Shown piece by piece: positions 12,184 to 24,389 of a stretch of 64,000 bases of DNA. Origin of the DNA: Lutraria lutraria (lineage: Eukaryota > Mollusca > Bivalvia > Venerida > Mactridae); NCBI GenBank assembly GCA_964023205.1, contig OZ026836.1, forward strand, positions 5,260,993 through 5,324,992. Direction: 5' to 3'. Position numbers and translations under genes: made by a program. Positions within the stretch are counted from its first letter, which is position 1. Each line of letters begins with the position of its first letter. Below the pieces are notes generated by a model. That model did not search any database and had not been told where the DNA came from. It saw nothing but the letters and a program-made list of their open reading frames with translations.

Positions 12184-14476
12184 TTAAGCACGAAAATTGG
12201 GCAACTTGTTGTTGATGTGATTGTTGTTTTTGTACGGGAATGGTGAAGGGACATTTCGACAGCCACCGTAGTAAATGTCTACTCTATACAATACTCCACG
12301 ATTCCAATGTGCCTTAGCGATACAAATACGGTACTGAAATATATCAAGATTTGTTTTTGGCTAAATGTTGGCCACTGCAACTCATTGTACAGTAATATAT
12401 ACAGTGCAGCCTTTCTGGAGCGACCCTCTCTTGAGCAAACACCTCCCGTTAGCAACAGCATTATGTTTTCCCACTGCACGATTTTACTATTAATTTAACC
12501 TCTCTAGAGCAATACCTTCTCGACAAAATATAGTTTTACTTTTCCCGAAGGATGTTTCTTTGAAGATGTAGCACTGTGCATGTATATTGTTGTTGATCAT
12601 AACATACAAAAATGAGCACTCAAGTCAATTGGCTGTAAGTAATTTTGAATTGGTATGATAATGTATATGTAAATTGCTCGGTAAAACTGTAAAAATAATG
12701 CCATACGTTTAAAACTGGAATTTACAGTACGGGTGGTTAAAGGTAAATAACATTTTTATAAAAAGATAATGAAATTATATTGCACGGTACCCAAAGCAGA
12801 ATTACAATGTTGAATGTATTTTCAAAGTCTTAGTTATCATTAACATTAATGTTGCATTATTAACTGTTATTTTGTTATATACATGTATGTATAATTGATA
12901 ATAAAAAAATGTTATGAGACAGAAATATACAAATAAAAATACATGTATGCATACCTGCAGGAGATTCAAATCGTGTATCATGATGGTAACAAAATACTCT
13001 GCATAGTGCTGATGAAAGAAATCAAACTTTCCCTGTTGATAAAATGGAACATATTTAGTAAATTAAAGTTTATCTACATGTTTGTAATCATTGTACATTC
13101 TCTGTGTCCAATATATGTAGGATTAGATTGGAATATGTTTCTATGCGTACGTTAGGTAGGTATATCAGTAATCTCTGTTTGCGGAGAAGACTTAATATGA
13201 TTCAATACGTAAGATAAATTCATTCACAGTACATGTTAGTAAAGCGGTACCCCTATCTACTTGTATGTGACATAATTACAAGTAAGCAGGGTGTGGTTCG
13301 GTGGTCCAGTGGTAACGTGCTGGACTACTACCAAATAAGCAGGGTGTGGTTCGGTGGTCTAGTGGTTACGTGCTGGACTACTACCAAGTAAGCAGGGTGT
13401 GGTTCGGTGGTCTAGTGGTTCCGTGCTGGACTACAACCAAATAAGCAGTGTGTGGTTCGGTGGTCTAGTAGTAACGTGCTGGACTACTACCAAATAATCA
13501 GAAGGACATGGGTTCGAATCTCGGCTCCGCAATCCGATATTTCAGGGACATTTTTCAGTGTCAATATCCCAACTACCGAGCGTAGTACTCTGGACAGAAA
13601 GTCACATTAATACAGATGAGTCGTGTAATGGTGCATACATCGGGTAGGCAAAAATTGGATAGCGAACTGCAGGCTAGAATTAAGTTAGAATGCAGTTCAC
13701 TATTCAGTAAAAAATGAATCGCGAACTGCGTTTCAACTTTACACTACTCCGGCTTTCCCACTCTCTCTGGAACGGCTCTGAAATGACGTAGCTGTCGAAT
13801 GGGCAGCTTAACTAACGTATTAATTATGGAAAGTCACAAGTACATAGTTTAGTTGGCTGAATTAAAAAAAAACGTTTTGTTTCAACTAAAATCATTTAAC
13901 AGACATTTTTATTTGTTGGACTCCTCAAGTTTAAACTTGATAAGTGGTCATGCATATATAATTGTGAGGTTTATTCAAATTAAATATTGAATGTAGGGAT
14001 TTTCTTTGATAAACCAGTTCTCGCCGTGCTATCCCCAATTATATGTTCTTTATTGAACAACTGAAGCATTTTGTACTTATAATAAGCTTGCATAGTTACC
14101 CAGATCTAGATTCACAAATGTAAATAGAGTCTTAACTTTTCTTAATGTCTCATTGTTTTATGATAACAAGAAATAGCTAGAACGAACCTCGTCGACGTAT
14201 ATACACTGGTTCACGTTTCTTTAAACTTCTGATTTAGCTTAACAAGTTGGTTATCTCTAACTTTGAAACTAGATAATAAAAAATCTAATAATATAGTTAT
14301 ACAAAACGTACCATTCCTTCAGCTGATATTCCTCTCACCAGCTGACCATTGTACTTTCTGGCGGCAGCCTGCATTGACACCATAACATAGGGGTCACTCA
14401 TGGATACTGTCGTACATAATCCTTCAGATATCAGCACAAAGGCTGCAAAAACACCAAGAAGTATACGGCACTGCAT
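12184..14476 (-). CDS. Gene A: secreted three-exon cystatin-fold-like protein (130 aa)
   Basis: Exons on the minus strand are 14476-14312, 13032-12955 and 12333-12184 (55, 26 and 49 codons plus stop); both introns are phase 0. Exon 1 starts MQCRILLGVFAAFVLIS, a clear signal peptide, followed by a helix-like stretch (SMQAAARKYNGQL). Exon 2 is strand-like (HQHYAEYFVTIMI). Exon 3 has C..C with 20 residues between, then a proline/asparagine-rich tail (PFPYKNNNHINN). Donors are GTACGT and GTATGC; exon 3 follows TATTTCAG. A TATA box lies about 85 bp upstream of the ATG and AATAAA follows the stop. Function unknown. The layout resembles type-2 cystatins, but no QxVxG loop is visible. Gene B is its tandem paralogue. 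The atypical but legal first donor is the only sign that might suggest decay. Confidence 0.8.
12376..12560 (-). repeat. gagaggtt-family repeat inside intron 2 of gene A
   Basis: Reverse-orientation copy of the repeat at 6281 and 46405 ('ctctctagagc', 'gttagcaacagcattatgtttt'). It lies between exons 2 and 3. The equivalent copy in gene B's intron is shorter. Confidence 0.55.
13283..13830 (+). repeat. SINE with four tandem tRNA 5' halves (unit 1)
   Basis: Four copies of a 53-bp segment ('gtgtggttcggtggtctagtgg..tgctggactactacc') stand head to tail. Each contains a pol III A-box-like TGGTCTAGTGG. They are followed by one B box (gggttcgaatctc) and a body ending near 'gcagcttaactaacgtatt'. The element sits in intron 1 of gene A, antisense to it. 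The related copy in unit 2 has three segments. Confidence 0.75.
14312..14476 (-). other. Exon 1 of gene A
   Basis: Encodes 55 residues: signal peptide and helix. It differs from exon 1 of gene B at four residues (5, 32, 33, 53). It is listed separately because the reading frame is too short to stand out as an ORF. Confidence 0.8.
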
Positions 14477-14559
14477 ACTAACTAGTAATTTAACCGTACC
14501 AATGTGTTCAATGTTACAGTCGTGATAAAGATGGTAACAGCCACTTCACGACTTAAACT

Positions 14560-14567
14560 CTTATATG
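14560..14567 (-). promoter_or_regulatory. TATA box of gene A
   Basis: CATATAAG on the minus strand, about 85 bp upstream of the start codon. The same octamer is present at the same relative place before gene B. Inferred from position only. Confidence 0.5.
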
Positions 14568-14854
14568 CAAAATCCTTGCATAAGATTGATATTCAAATCA
14601 TTACAAATGTCAATCATCTTATCAAGCATATTATGTATCAGCTCATGGTGGACTATGCTTGTTCTAACCTAATCAAATAATTAATTATAACATACTATGG
14701 CCAATGTGTGTATGTTTAGTTTCTGGGTCCAAGAAAGTAATTTGCATTCGGATGAAGAGCATGCTAGCATGTATTGTCAATAATGAATGTGCAATACTTC
14801 GAATTTAAATTGCTTTCTTGTAGTTTTATTTCTAGTTTATTGCTTAAGATGAAA

Positions 14855-15050
14855 TATTGTTTGTCTGTAGTTTCCCGACCTATGATCACCACCTAGTACC
14901 AACTAGGAACCTGAACTACCTGATACCTTACTCAAGGACACAGTACCTCTCTTCTTCATTCTTCCCACGCAGTATCCGTCTGTGGAATGGCCTTCCCGTA
15001 TCCCTGCAAGCCAGTCCCAGTTTAAATGATTTCACTAGGTAGCTGCATCC
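14855..15050 (+). pseudogene. LINE reverse-transcriptase C-terminal remnant
   Basis: The frame reads ..SSSFFPRSIRLWNGLPVSL..SPSLNDFTR then stop. This matches the tail found at the end of ORF2 in many animal non-LTR retrotransposons (consensus around FFPRTIRLWNSLP). Everything upstream is missing, as expected of a 5'-truncated LINE insertion. About 300 bp of non-coding sequence follows, ending near 'aataaaaggcag' at 15340. It lies exactly between the two units of the tandem duplication. Confidence 0.75.
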
Positions 15051-15465
15051 TTTCTACAAATTCTAAATCAGTGCATTGTTTTTTATCTTTTAACCTTAGT
15101 CTTGTAGTATGCTTTTAATTGTACTTAGTAACTTGCACCTAACTTAATTTTAACAGTTATTTCTTGACAACGCCGCGCCTGTCTAGTGTAATAGATTGCG
15201 ATTTTGTGGCAGTATAACATACATGTTGATGTTTACCAAATTACCCCGCGACCTTTCACTTTTTATAAGGCGCGATGATCGATGCATGCACTTTCTCACC
15301 ATCTTATCTTTCCAAACACTTTCAAAGTGGTAAAACAATAAAAGGCAGAAAATATATCCCTACCTACCTGTCTACCTTATTGTAAGAGCATGTACCCAGA
15401 AACAAATATTTTTCAAGCCTTACCTAACAATTTAGTCCGTGACAGATTGTTGCATACATTCTCGA
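15051..15465. other. Spacer between duplication units
   Basis: Probably the 3' UTR of the LINE remnant followed by dispersed-repeat debris ('ccctacctacct' near 15360). No gene seen. Confidence 0.4.
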
Positions 15466-18347
15466 TTAATTAAGTAGGTTTTTCTGATTTTGAGAAATTC
15501 AAATCAATTCTGACTTTCGTGTAATTTATGGTATCTATAATTATTGTTTTGTAAGCTATAAACGTCTAATTATCTGGTAAATTGCATTTAATGTGATTGG
15601 TTTGAATAGATTCGAGTTTAGTATCATTTATCAATTTAGGTTTTATGAATTCGCTGCTGTAATTATCTTTGCTTCATGTTGTTTTTATCCGTTACCCTAG
15701 ACTTTTGATTAGGCCCAAGAAACGATACATCTACTATTTACCATTCTAGAATAGAAAATGACACTGCCTACCTACCCCATTTCTAACAAGTAATGTAACC
15801 TGAAATATAAACAATGTTTATGCCTAAACAGTGCGACTTTCCCCAATTTGAAGCAATCAATATAATTGTGTAACTGCTATTCAAGGCAAGTGAATCATAC
15901 ATGCAAATATTGATGGTGAACAATGTTTGCACCAATTTCACCGATGAACTAGAACACAACATAATACAACACTGCTAAATGCAATGATTATGTATGAATA
16001 TTGCACACGGAATATTTATTCTAGAAAAACCTTAGGTTCATTATATTATACTAGTAATATCTTACTGAGGCCTTTATGTTATCAAATGTTTATAAATATG
16101 TCCTTATACGGCCTTTTTATATTTTTATTTGATGCAACAAATATTCAATGATAATTTATTTGTATGTGATGTTTGTACTTTTCATATTCATGTTGTGATA
16201 AGTCTGTATGTTTTAAGTTTTATGATACATTATTTTGTTTTGGCTCTTCGATAAGTATCATCGTTGCAAAGAAAAATCCTCGTAACTACCGATTTATTTG
16301 TTAAGCATTATTTAAAATCCTAATGGAAATAGAAAACAGATACACTGTACAATCTCTCTAAAATAAAACAACGTATCTCTGTGCCAATTACTAATATAGT
16401 ACATGTATGTGACATAAAAATCCTATTCTGATAAGTCTGACGTAACAAAACTGTCAAAGACGTGTAGCTCTATTGACACGACATTTTGACTTTTAGGATA
16501 AGCCTGAACTGGTACTAAACATTTCTTAAACGTCTGTCGGCTGATGCTGTCTAGAACGAATGAATTGTAATTTTAAATTTGTATAAGTAGATATAATGTT
16601 TTCTGTATGCACGTGTGTTGTTTTTTGTGCTTGAGACTTATTTCACAAGCACGATCAGTATCATTCCTTATTACTATTGATGAAATTGTTTTGGTTATTA
16701 TCCGCTGCCAAAAATCGGAGGGATACAGGAATGATAGACGCGTGCATGTGTGTGTCTGTAACACTTTCTTGTCAGGAGCGTATCTCCATAATGGATCAAG
16801 GTAGTGATTTGAAAATTGATATATTATGTTAGGTGGTGATGAGAACTGCATAGAGCAGGGAACATAATCCAGGCTTTTAGGGTAATTGCCCTTTGATTAA
16901 TGATTAAATGTCTTTCTTGTTCAGAGCATAACTCCATAATGGATCAATGTAGTGATTTGAAACTTGATAGGTGGATAGGTGGTGGTGAGAAGAAATGCAT
17001 AGCACATGAACATGAATATTGGATTTTGTATTGTTTGGGTTATTGCCCTTTTATTGATATTTGAAATTTTGTCCGGGTTATAACTGTAAAATGAACAAGA
17101 AGATATAGCTTATTAAAGAATATTTCTGTTTACTCTGTACCTTGTAACCTTGTGCTTTTTAAGAGGAAAAGATATTCATCCTTTGGTAACTTATATCCTC
17201 TTCGGCGGCGGATTTACAGGTCTATGACTACTTCTTGTAAAAACGGTTATAGATATTAGATCATGCGAAGGTATGAGATTAATTATTTGGTGTTCTTCAT
17301 GTATTGTCACAACTCCAAAAAATCATTTCGCCGATAATTTTCATACTATTTAAGCGTCTGAATTGATGTGTTCTGATAATGAAATCATTAATGATTTTGA
17401 GTTGTACCAAAGTATGTGATTAACGACTGATATGATGGTCGCACGTTTATTGTCTGTTTTGAGACAGGTTTTTGTTAATAGATAATGTAAATAAATGATT
17501 TAATTAAAAATTGTATTAAATCGAGCAGGTTGATGAATGGTGCAATATAGATTCTTTTCTATTTGATATATATTAATGGCTCTCAGTTTACATCTGTCAA
17601 AATTATGTGAAATTGTTATTTTTGGTGTTGTTGCTGTTTTATTGATTGGTGTTGTTATACAGTCAAACTTGTGAATAAATGTCAACCTTGGGAAATACAT
17701 TATAATTATGACCTTAATGGACAGGTGACCTTTATTGAGAGGTCATTTTGTTTTTAAATGACCAATGATGTTTTTAAAAGAATGGCCTATATCAACAGAA
17801 TGGTCTTGTCCGCTCACACGAGGTTTACTGTAATGCTGCAAATTGCAATACAACAAAGTGTTTGATTATCTATGAAGAAAACGCGCTTCTTAGACTGATT
17901 TGTTGCCATTTTTTAAATCGGAAAATAATTTCTCAGAATGTATAAAATCAAAAGAACACAAAACAATTATTTCGGTTAAGCCCATTTGATGTTTATTGAA
18001 GTTAAAATCATACATTCTCCTCCATAGAAATTTATTTGAGATACAGAATACACAAGACTTAATTACAGTATAATATAATCTTACTTTCATGGACCAACTT
18101 GTAAGCCTTTGTATCAAGACAGTCATATACTTATTAAAGGGAAATCTCTTTGATTTCTGAAACATTGTTTTAATTTAAAGCTTGCATTACCATTGATGTA
18201 CTTCTGAAATGGCCTTTTTATGGTATTGTTCTTGTAACTATTATAATTGGCAAAAATGATGTTATTTAGTATTAATGTTGAATTAAAATACGATGTAAGA
18301 TATATGAAAAATATTCATGTCCTCTGCAGAATTAGATGTCAAACCGA

Positions 18348-18353
18348 TTTATT
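18348..18353 (-). terminator. Poly(A) signal of gene B
   Basis: AATAAA on the minus strand, about 20 nt beyond the stop codon of gene B, conserved with gene A. Confidence 0.6.
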
Positions 18354-18372
18354 ATTTTAAACCAATCATTTC

Positions 18373-21099
18373 TCAAAACTTAGACATGTACAACTTGTTG
18401 TTGATGTGATTGTTGTTGTTGTTGTATGGGAATGGTGGAGGGACAGGTCGACAGCCGTAGTAAATGTCTACTCTATACAATACTCCACGATACCAATATG
18501 CCTTAGCATCACAAATACGGTACTGAAATATATCAATATTTTTTTTATTAATATTGGCCACTGCAACTCATCAGCAAACACCTCCCTTCAGCAACAGTAT
18601 TATGTTTTCTCACTGCACGATTTAACTATTAATTTAACCTCTCTAGAGCAGTACCTTCTAAACAACAACATAGTTTTGCTTTTCCTAAAGGGTGTTTCTT
18701 TGAAGATGTTGCACTGTGCATATATATTGGTGATGATCATAACATACAAACAGGAGTATTCAAGTCAATTGGCTGTAAGTAATTTTGAATTGGTATGATA
18801 ATGTATATGTAAATTGCTCGGTAAAACTGTAAAAATAATGCCATACGTTAAAAACTGCAATTTACAGTACGGGTGGTAAAAGGTAAATAACATTTATGGA
18901 AAACGATAATGCAATTATATTGCACGGTACTCAAAGCAGAATTACAATGTTGAATGTATTTTCAAAGTCTTAGTCATCATTAACATTAGTGTTGCATTAT
19001 TAACTGTTATTTTGTTATATATAATTGATAATAAAATATTATGAGACAGAAATATACAAATAAAAATACATGTAAACATACCTGCGGGAGCTTCACATCC
19101 TGTACAACTATCATGATGGAAACAAAATACTCTGCATAGTGCTGATGAAAGACATCAAATTCTCCCTGTTGAAAAAGTGGAAAATATTTAAGTAAATTAA
19201 AGTTTATTTACATGTTTTTAATCCTTGTACATTCTCTGCGTCCAATATATGTAGGATTAGACTGGAATATGTTTCTATGCGTACGTTAGGTAGGTATATC
19301 AGTAATCTCTGTTTGCGGAAAAGACTTAATATGATTCAATACGTAAGATAAATTCATTCACAGTACATGTTAGTAAAGCGGTACCCCTATCTACTTGTAT
19401 GTGACATAATTACAAGTAAGCAGGGTGTGATTCGGTGGTCTAGTGGTTACGTGCTGGACTACTACCAAATAATCAGGATGTGGTTCGGTGGTCTAGTGGT
19501 TACGTGCTGGACTACTACCAAATAAGCAGGGTGTGGTTCGTTGGTCTAGTGGTTACGTGCTGGACTACTACCAAATAATCAGAAGGACATGGATTCGAAT
19601 CTCGGCTCCGCAATCCGATATTTCAGGGTCCTTTTTCAGTGTCAACAACCCAACTACCGAGCGTAGTACTATGGACAGAAAGTCACATTAATACAGATGA
19701 GTCGTGTAATGGTGCATGCATCGGGTAGGCAAAAAATTGAATAGCGAACTGCAGGCTAGAATTGAGTTAGAACGCAGTTCACTTTTCAGTAAAAAATAAT
19801 CGCGAACTGCGAACTGCGTTTCAACTTGACACTACTCCGGTTTCCTGTACTTTCTCTCCACGCTGTCTGGAACGGCTCTGAAATGACGTAGCTCTGTCGA
19901 ATGGGCCGCTTAAACAACGTATTAATAATGGAAAGTCACAAGTACATAGTTTTGTTGGCTGAATTTTTTTTAAAAATTCTGTTTTGTTTCTACTAAAATC
20001 ATTTAAGAGACATTTTTTGTGTTGGACTCCTCAAGCATAAGCTTGATAAGTGGTCATATATAATTGAAAGGTTTATTCAAATAGAACATTGAACGTAAGA
20101 ATTTTCTTTTATATACTAGTTCTGGCCTTGCTATCCCCAATAAGGTTCTATAATAGTTCAACAGAAGCATTTTCTACTTTTGATAAGCTTGCATAGTTAC
20201 CCAGATCTAGATTCACAAATGTAAATAGAGTCTTAACTTTTCTTTATGTCTCATTGTGTTATGATAACAAGAAATGGCTAAAACGAACCTCGTTGACGTA
20301 TAAACACAGGTTCACGTTTCTTTAAACTTCTGATTCAGCTTAACAAGTTCGTTATCTCTAACTTTGAAACTAGATAATAACAAGAAAAACTATAACAAAA
20401 CGTTATAGATAGACGAATTATAAGAAGCATATTGGTTTATGTTTTTTGTATGAAGTTGTTTTTTTTTTCACAAAAGATATTGACTGTATATTTGTTCAAT
20501 CATACATTATGGAGAGTATAAAATAATTACATGATATGAGTAATACACATTATAATGACAATCATGAGTATTTGACAGATTAATAAATTCATGCACATAG
20601 TTCACAAGCATAGTACATAGTACCCTACACCAATCAAATAGAATCAAACCTAAATGTTAACGAATTTTCCATAAATCTGAGCACTATCATACAACCACAT
20701 TAAACTTCAAATAGCCACACAACAACTTATCTAGGCAATGCCTTGATGATTTACGTACCTTTCGACTGTTAATAAATTCAGTCATCACCATTAGCCAATC
20801 AAATAACCAGGATTAGCCAAACTAGTAATAGACACTACACGATATACTCGCAAACAACTATAATAAACCTATACTCATAAGTATAATTCGTTTAGAAAAA
20901 GCTAATAATAAAGTTACTAGTATACAAAGCTTACCATTCCTACAGCTGATATTCCTCTCACAAGCTGACCATTATACTTTCTGGCAGCAGCCTGCATTGA
21001 CCTCAGAACATAGGGGTCACTCATGGATACTGTCGTACATAATCCTTCAGATATCAGCACAAAGGCTGCAAAAACACCAAGAAGTAAACGGCACTGCAT
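18373..21099 (-). CDS. Gene B: secreted three-exon cystatin-fold-like protein (132 aa)
   Basis: Exons are 21099-20935, 19165-19082 and 18522-18373 (55, 28 and 49 codons plus stop), with phase-0 introns and donors GTAAGC and GTATGT. Exon 1 begins with a signal peptide (MQCRLLLGVFAAFVLIS), then SDPYVLRSMQAAARKYNGQL. Exon 2 (GEFDVFHQHYAEYFVSIMIV) is strand-like. Exon 3 (YRICDAKAYW..) has C-x19-C and a tail with five consecutive asparagines. A TATA box lies about 80 bp upstream of the ATG and AATAAA follows the stop. It is the tandem paralogue of gene A; exon 1 is nearly identical, whereas the end of exon 2 and exon 3 differ strongly. The cystatin-like fold is inferred; no protease-binding loop is seen. 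Confidence 0.85.
18565..18700 (-). repeat. gagaggtt-family repeat inside intron 2 of gene B
   Basis: Equivalent to the copy in gene A's intron 2 but partly deleted: the segment with 'gcagcctttctggagcgac' is missing. Confidence 0.5.
19416..19930 (+). repeat. SINE with three tandem tRNA 5' halves (unit 2)
   Basis: Three 53-bp segments with the A-box-like TGGTCTAGTGG, then a B box with one base changed (ggattcgaatctc) and the same body as at 13283. It is antisense within intron 1 of gene B. Confidence 0.75.
20784..20900 (-). repeat. Intronic repeat shared with gene E
   Basis: About 115 bp starting 35 nt after exon 1 of gene B. On the coding strand it begins tttttctaaacgaattatac and runs to 'ttgattggctaatg'. 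Near-identical sequence starts about 11 nt after exon 2 of gene E (48293-48405), in the same orientation relative to transcription. It is part of the insertion that distinguishes unit 2 from unit 1. Confidence 0.75.
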
Positions 21100-21178
21100 A
21101 CTAGTAATTTAACCGTACCAATGTGTTCAATGTTACAGTCGTGATAAAGATGATGAGAGCCACTTAATAACTTTAACT

Positions 21179-21186
21179 CTTATATG
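21179..21186 (-). promoter_or_regulatory. TATA box of gene B
   Basis: CATATAAG on the minus strand, about 80 bp before the ATG, matching gene A's promoter region. Positional inference. Confidence 0.5.
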
Positions 21187-21308
21187 CAGATTTCTTGCTT
21201 AAAATTGATATTCAAGTCATTATTAATATCAATCATCTTATCAAACATATTCTGTATAAGCTTATGATTGTTTTGACCTAATCAAATAAATAACATACTA
21301 TGGCCAAT

Positions 21309-23499
21309 TAAAATTGACAAAGTTTACAGTTTTGGTTATGTAATATAATTGTATCAGATAATTTCCTGGTAAATGCATACACGCCTAGAGATTTTAATAT
21401 CACGACTAATGCATGATTTATATGTTTTCTGGATATTGTTATATAAAACCACACATGAAATATGTCTACACAGTGCAAGCATAATGGTTAACGGTATACA
21501 GTATAATATTATTTTTTTTTATATTAGATGCTGATTTCATAGTATTATGCATCCTCCTACGTCCTGTTTATATTGTTTTGTATTAATATCCTGCATCAAC
21601 ACGAAATATTGTTTACAATAAGTAATGCTTTTTAAGTAAGTCTCGTATTTTTGCCATATATTATCAAGTATACATGCTTTTCATCGCGTTTTTACACGTA
21701 TATATTCACTACCATTTTTCTATAAATATGTAGTATCGCTAATGTATATATATATATAAGGTTTATTTCTGATTCATTAGGCACTAAGGCCCATGTGAAC
21801 AACATATTTACAAATATGATATAAATACATACAATGTTACATGCAAAAAACGATGATGTTACCTTAGTCTTAGATATGAACAATATTTTAACTACAATAA
21901 AAAAAGAAGAATTCTAACAAAGTTACGGTATATATATAATAACATTTTTGGCAATGAACTATGAAGTTAAAAGCCAATAAAATATTAGTCTTGACTTATT
22001 GAGTGGTGTTGGCGGACTTTGACCGGTAACATCACAGTCCCTTCTTTCGCTAGTTGTTATCCCATTTTAATCCACCAATGATAAAGTACCACACTGTATG
22101 TACGTTAATCATCATATGACGAAACCACATACATCTAAACAGGCTGCATTGTATTGCTTTTTTAAATAAAACGTACAGTTACAACATTATAACAGATGTA
22201 CCACTCACAGCCTCATGACATGTTTATGTCTTTATTGGTAAACCAATCAGGGAATTATGAACAGTGATTGTTCACATCACAACTTGTCGATTGACTTTGT
22301 GCTTTAATGAACGTCATGAATGTCAATTACTTACTTAAGAGAACATCTTTGTGTGAAGTTACAAACACCTTATTGTTTAACACATAAATAAATCATTGAT
22401 ATAATAGATGCTATTGTTCCGAATGATGACCACAAAACAAAATATTATTGGTAAACATGATGTTGATTAGAAAGCACTTGTTGCACACCGCGGCGATGAA
22501 TATTAAATAGAAGGCCAGACATTTCTTACCATGTTTTTTTTTACAAAATCGCCTATTCATTACCTTCCCTCCATAGCTGTTGATTCATGATTTATAGCTA
22601 AGTAGGCTCTTTGTTTTGAAGAAATGTATTTCTTCACAGATGAGTCCTTATTGTGTTTGTTTGATAAACAACCAAAGGGTGACTTTTTAAGAGTTAATCC
22701 AATGTATTCATATTCTGATAGGGTGAGGAAAAACTAAATATCATTTGGAAAGTAAAAATATGAAAGTACATGTACGTGTAAAAATCTATGTTAAATGATG
22801 TACTGATTTTTTTAACAAAACATGTATGTCTGAAAGTGACATATGATTGGTCGATGACAAAGGGGTTTGATATACTAGTATATAAGCAGTTTGAACAAAA
22901 AATGGCACAACGCATAAAATGTTTCAAAGTGCTTGTTTCGGACCCCTTTGATCCTAGGGGGCTGCAGAATATTGTAGGATTGAAATATAATAGTGATTTT
23001 AGGTCATTGTTTACGTACTAGTTCCTACGGTCCCTCATATGAACGATGTATAGTTATACAAACGAGGCTGGTGTTGTGTAGCAATTTTTGGGAGACAATC
23101 ATAAGACAGTGTTCGTTTATTCGATCAACGTATTTATCTAACCTTGCACTCATATGACTTATGATTTAATTCATTTTAAAATTATGTTTTGTCATGTTCT
23201 CGAAAATTGATGTTTATGATTGCATTTTGGTTTCCTTTAGAAGAAAATGGTGTAACATTATTTGAATATCTTTTTTAGGCTTCTGAAATAAGCAAATAGC
23301 AAGAAATGAGCAAAAAACATGAGCTTTCTGCTTCCATGTGTCACATTTGTTGCATAATATATATTTTCATTTTATACGGATTCTTCCGCAATACAATCTA
23401 TGATTAATGAAGATTGTTTCATCATATTCTTGTTGTTGGGCAAACACGCACATTTAATGATTCTAGTCAATTTACTGATACAATCAAAACAGTTCGTTT
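21309..23499. other. Gene-free stretch
   Basis: AT-rich, with T- and TA-runs near 21510 and 21745. Frames at 21692-21883, 22694-22927 and 22788-23021 are unsupported, and the last two overlap on opposite strands. A SINE-body-like piece may lie around 22000-22080. Confidence 0.4.
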
Positions 23500-23770
23500 C
23501 ATTCCCGCCTTCCGTTTCTTCAGGTACGCCTTTCCAGTGTTCCCATCCCCAACTACCCAGCCTTGTATTGTATTGAAAATCACAAGAAAAAAGGGCGAGG
23601 CGTATATCGCTTTTTTAAACCAATACGATATTAAAAGAATCAGGGAAAAAGAGTTTCGGAAAGAGTCGGGATATAAATGCCCGGTACTCCCGAATCTCCT
23701 CTCTCCTCTCTCTAGGGCGGTCCTAAAATGATAGCTGTCTTACGGGCCGCCAAACAACATGTACAAATCA
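23500..23770 (+). repeat. SINE body fragment
   Basis: The order 'ttccagtgttcccatccccaactaccc..', then 'ctctctctagggcggtcctaaaatgatagctg' and 'gggccgccaaacaac' parallels the bodies of the SINEs at 13283 and 19416, but no tRNA-like head is visible. The open frame crossing it (23414-23731) is treated as accidental. Confidence 0.5.
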
Positions 23771-24389
23771 TTTTATGACAAGCTACATATATTTTGATAT
23801 GTATGAACAGTAAACAAGTAAATATATTCAGTAAAAAATGCTGTTTAAAGCGTGCTTAGAATATTCTTTGTGTTTGTTATCAAATATTAAATATGAATTG
23901 ACTACAATTATTTGAATGGTTTGAATTATATTGCTAACATAGCATTATTATCCAAATATCTCATTATTTTGACGTATTAATATTGTGGTTAGGTGTTAAT
24001 ATCAATTTTATTATATACACTGGTATTATAAATCAATAAAACATTGGTTAATTATTACATTTGCATTACATTATCATTTTATATTGTTAGATATACATCT
24101 ACATTGTACAATAGAAGAAATGATGTATCACGATAAAACAAAACTCTTACTGAGGGCCTATATAGGGTTCAATTGGATATTAAAACCCCTTTCTCAGTAA
24201 AACCCACGCGTAATGGAAATAAGGGTTCCTCTGAACCCTTTCTTGTGTTATCCTTGACATTTAATGTTAATTTGACATGGCTGTTTTATTAATTCATGCT
24301 TACACATGTATCGATTTACTGTATTTGTATGTTTTAATATTATGATTGCCATGTAAATGTTCATTTTATGTCGAAATAAATCTGTAAAT

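Larger units (their letters stand above)
9361..14706. repeat. Tandem segmental duplication, unit 1 (carries gene A)
   Basis: From 'ttaattaggtagctttttctgg' to 'catactatggccaat' this block matches 15466-21308 in the same order and orientation, with scattered substitutions and small indels. It contains a full three-exon secreted-protein gene on the minus strand, a SINE with an amplified tRNA 5' half, and a copy of the gagaggtt repeat inside intron 2. The two units are separated by about 760 bp holding a LINE relic. The high similarity across introns and flanks points to a fairly recent local duplication. Confidence 0.9.
15466..21308. repeat. Tandem segmental duplication, unit 2 (carries gene B)
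   Basis: Colinear with 9361-14706. The main difference is about 500 bp of extra sequence at roughly 20390-20910, within intron 1 of gene B and absent from unit 1. The SINE here has three rather than four 53-bp segments. Confidence 0.9.

Noticed and set aside
18406..18798. 130-codon plus-strand frame
   Set aside because: Antisense to exon 3 and intron 2 of gene B and to a dispersed repeat; no independent support.
23414..23731. 105-codon plus-strand frame
   Set aside because: Runs through SINE-body sequence shared with 13283 and 19416.
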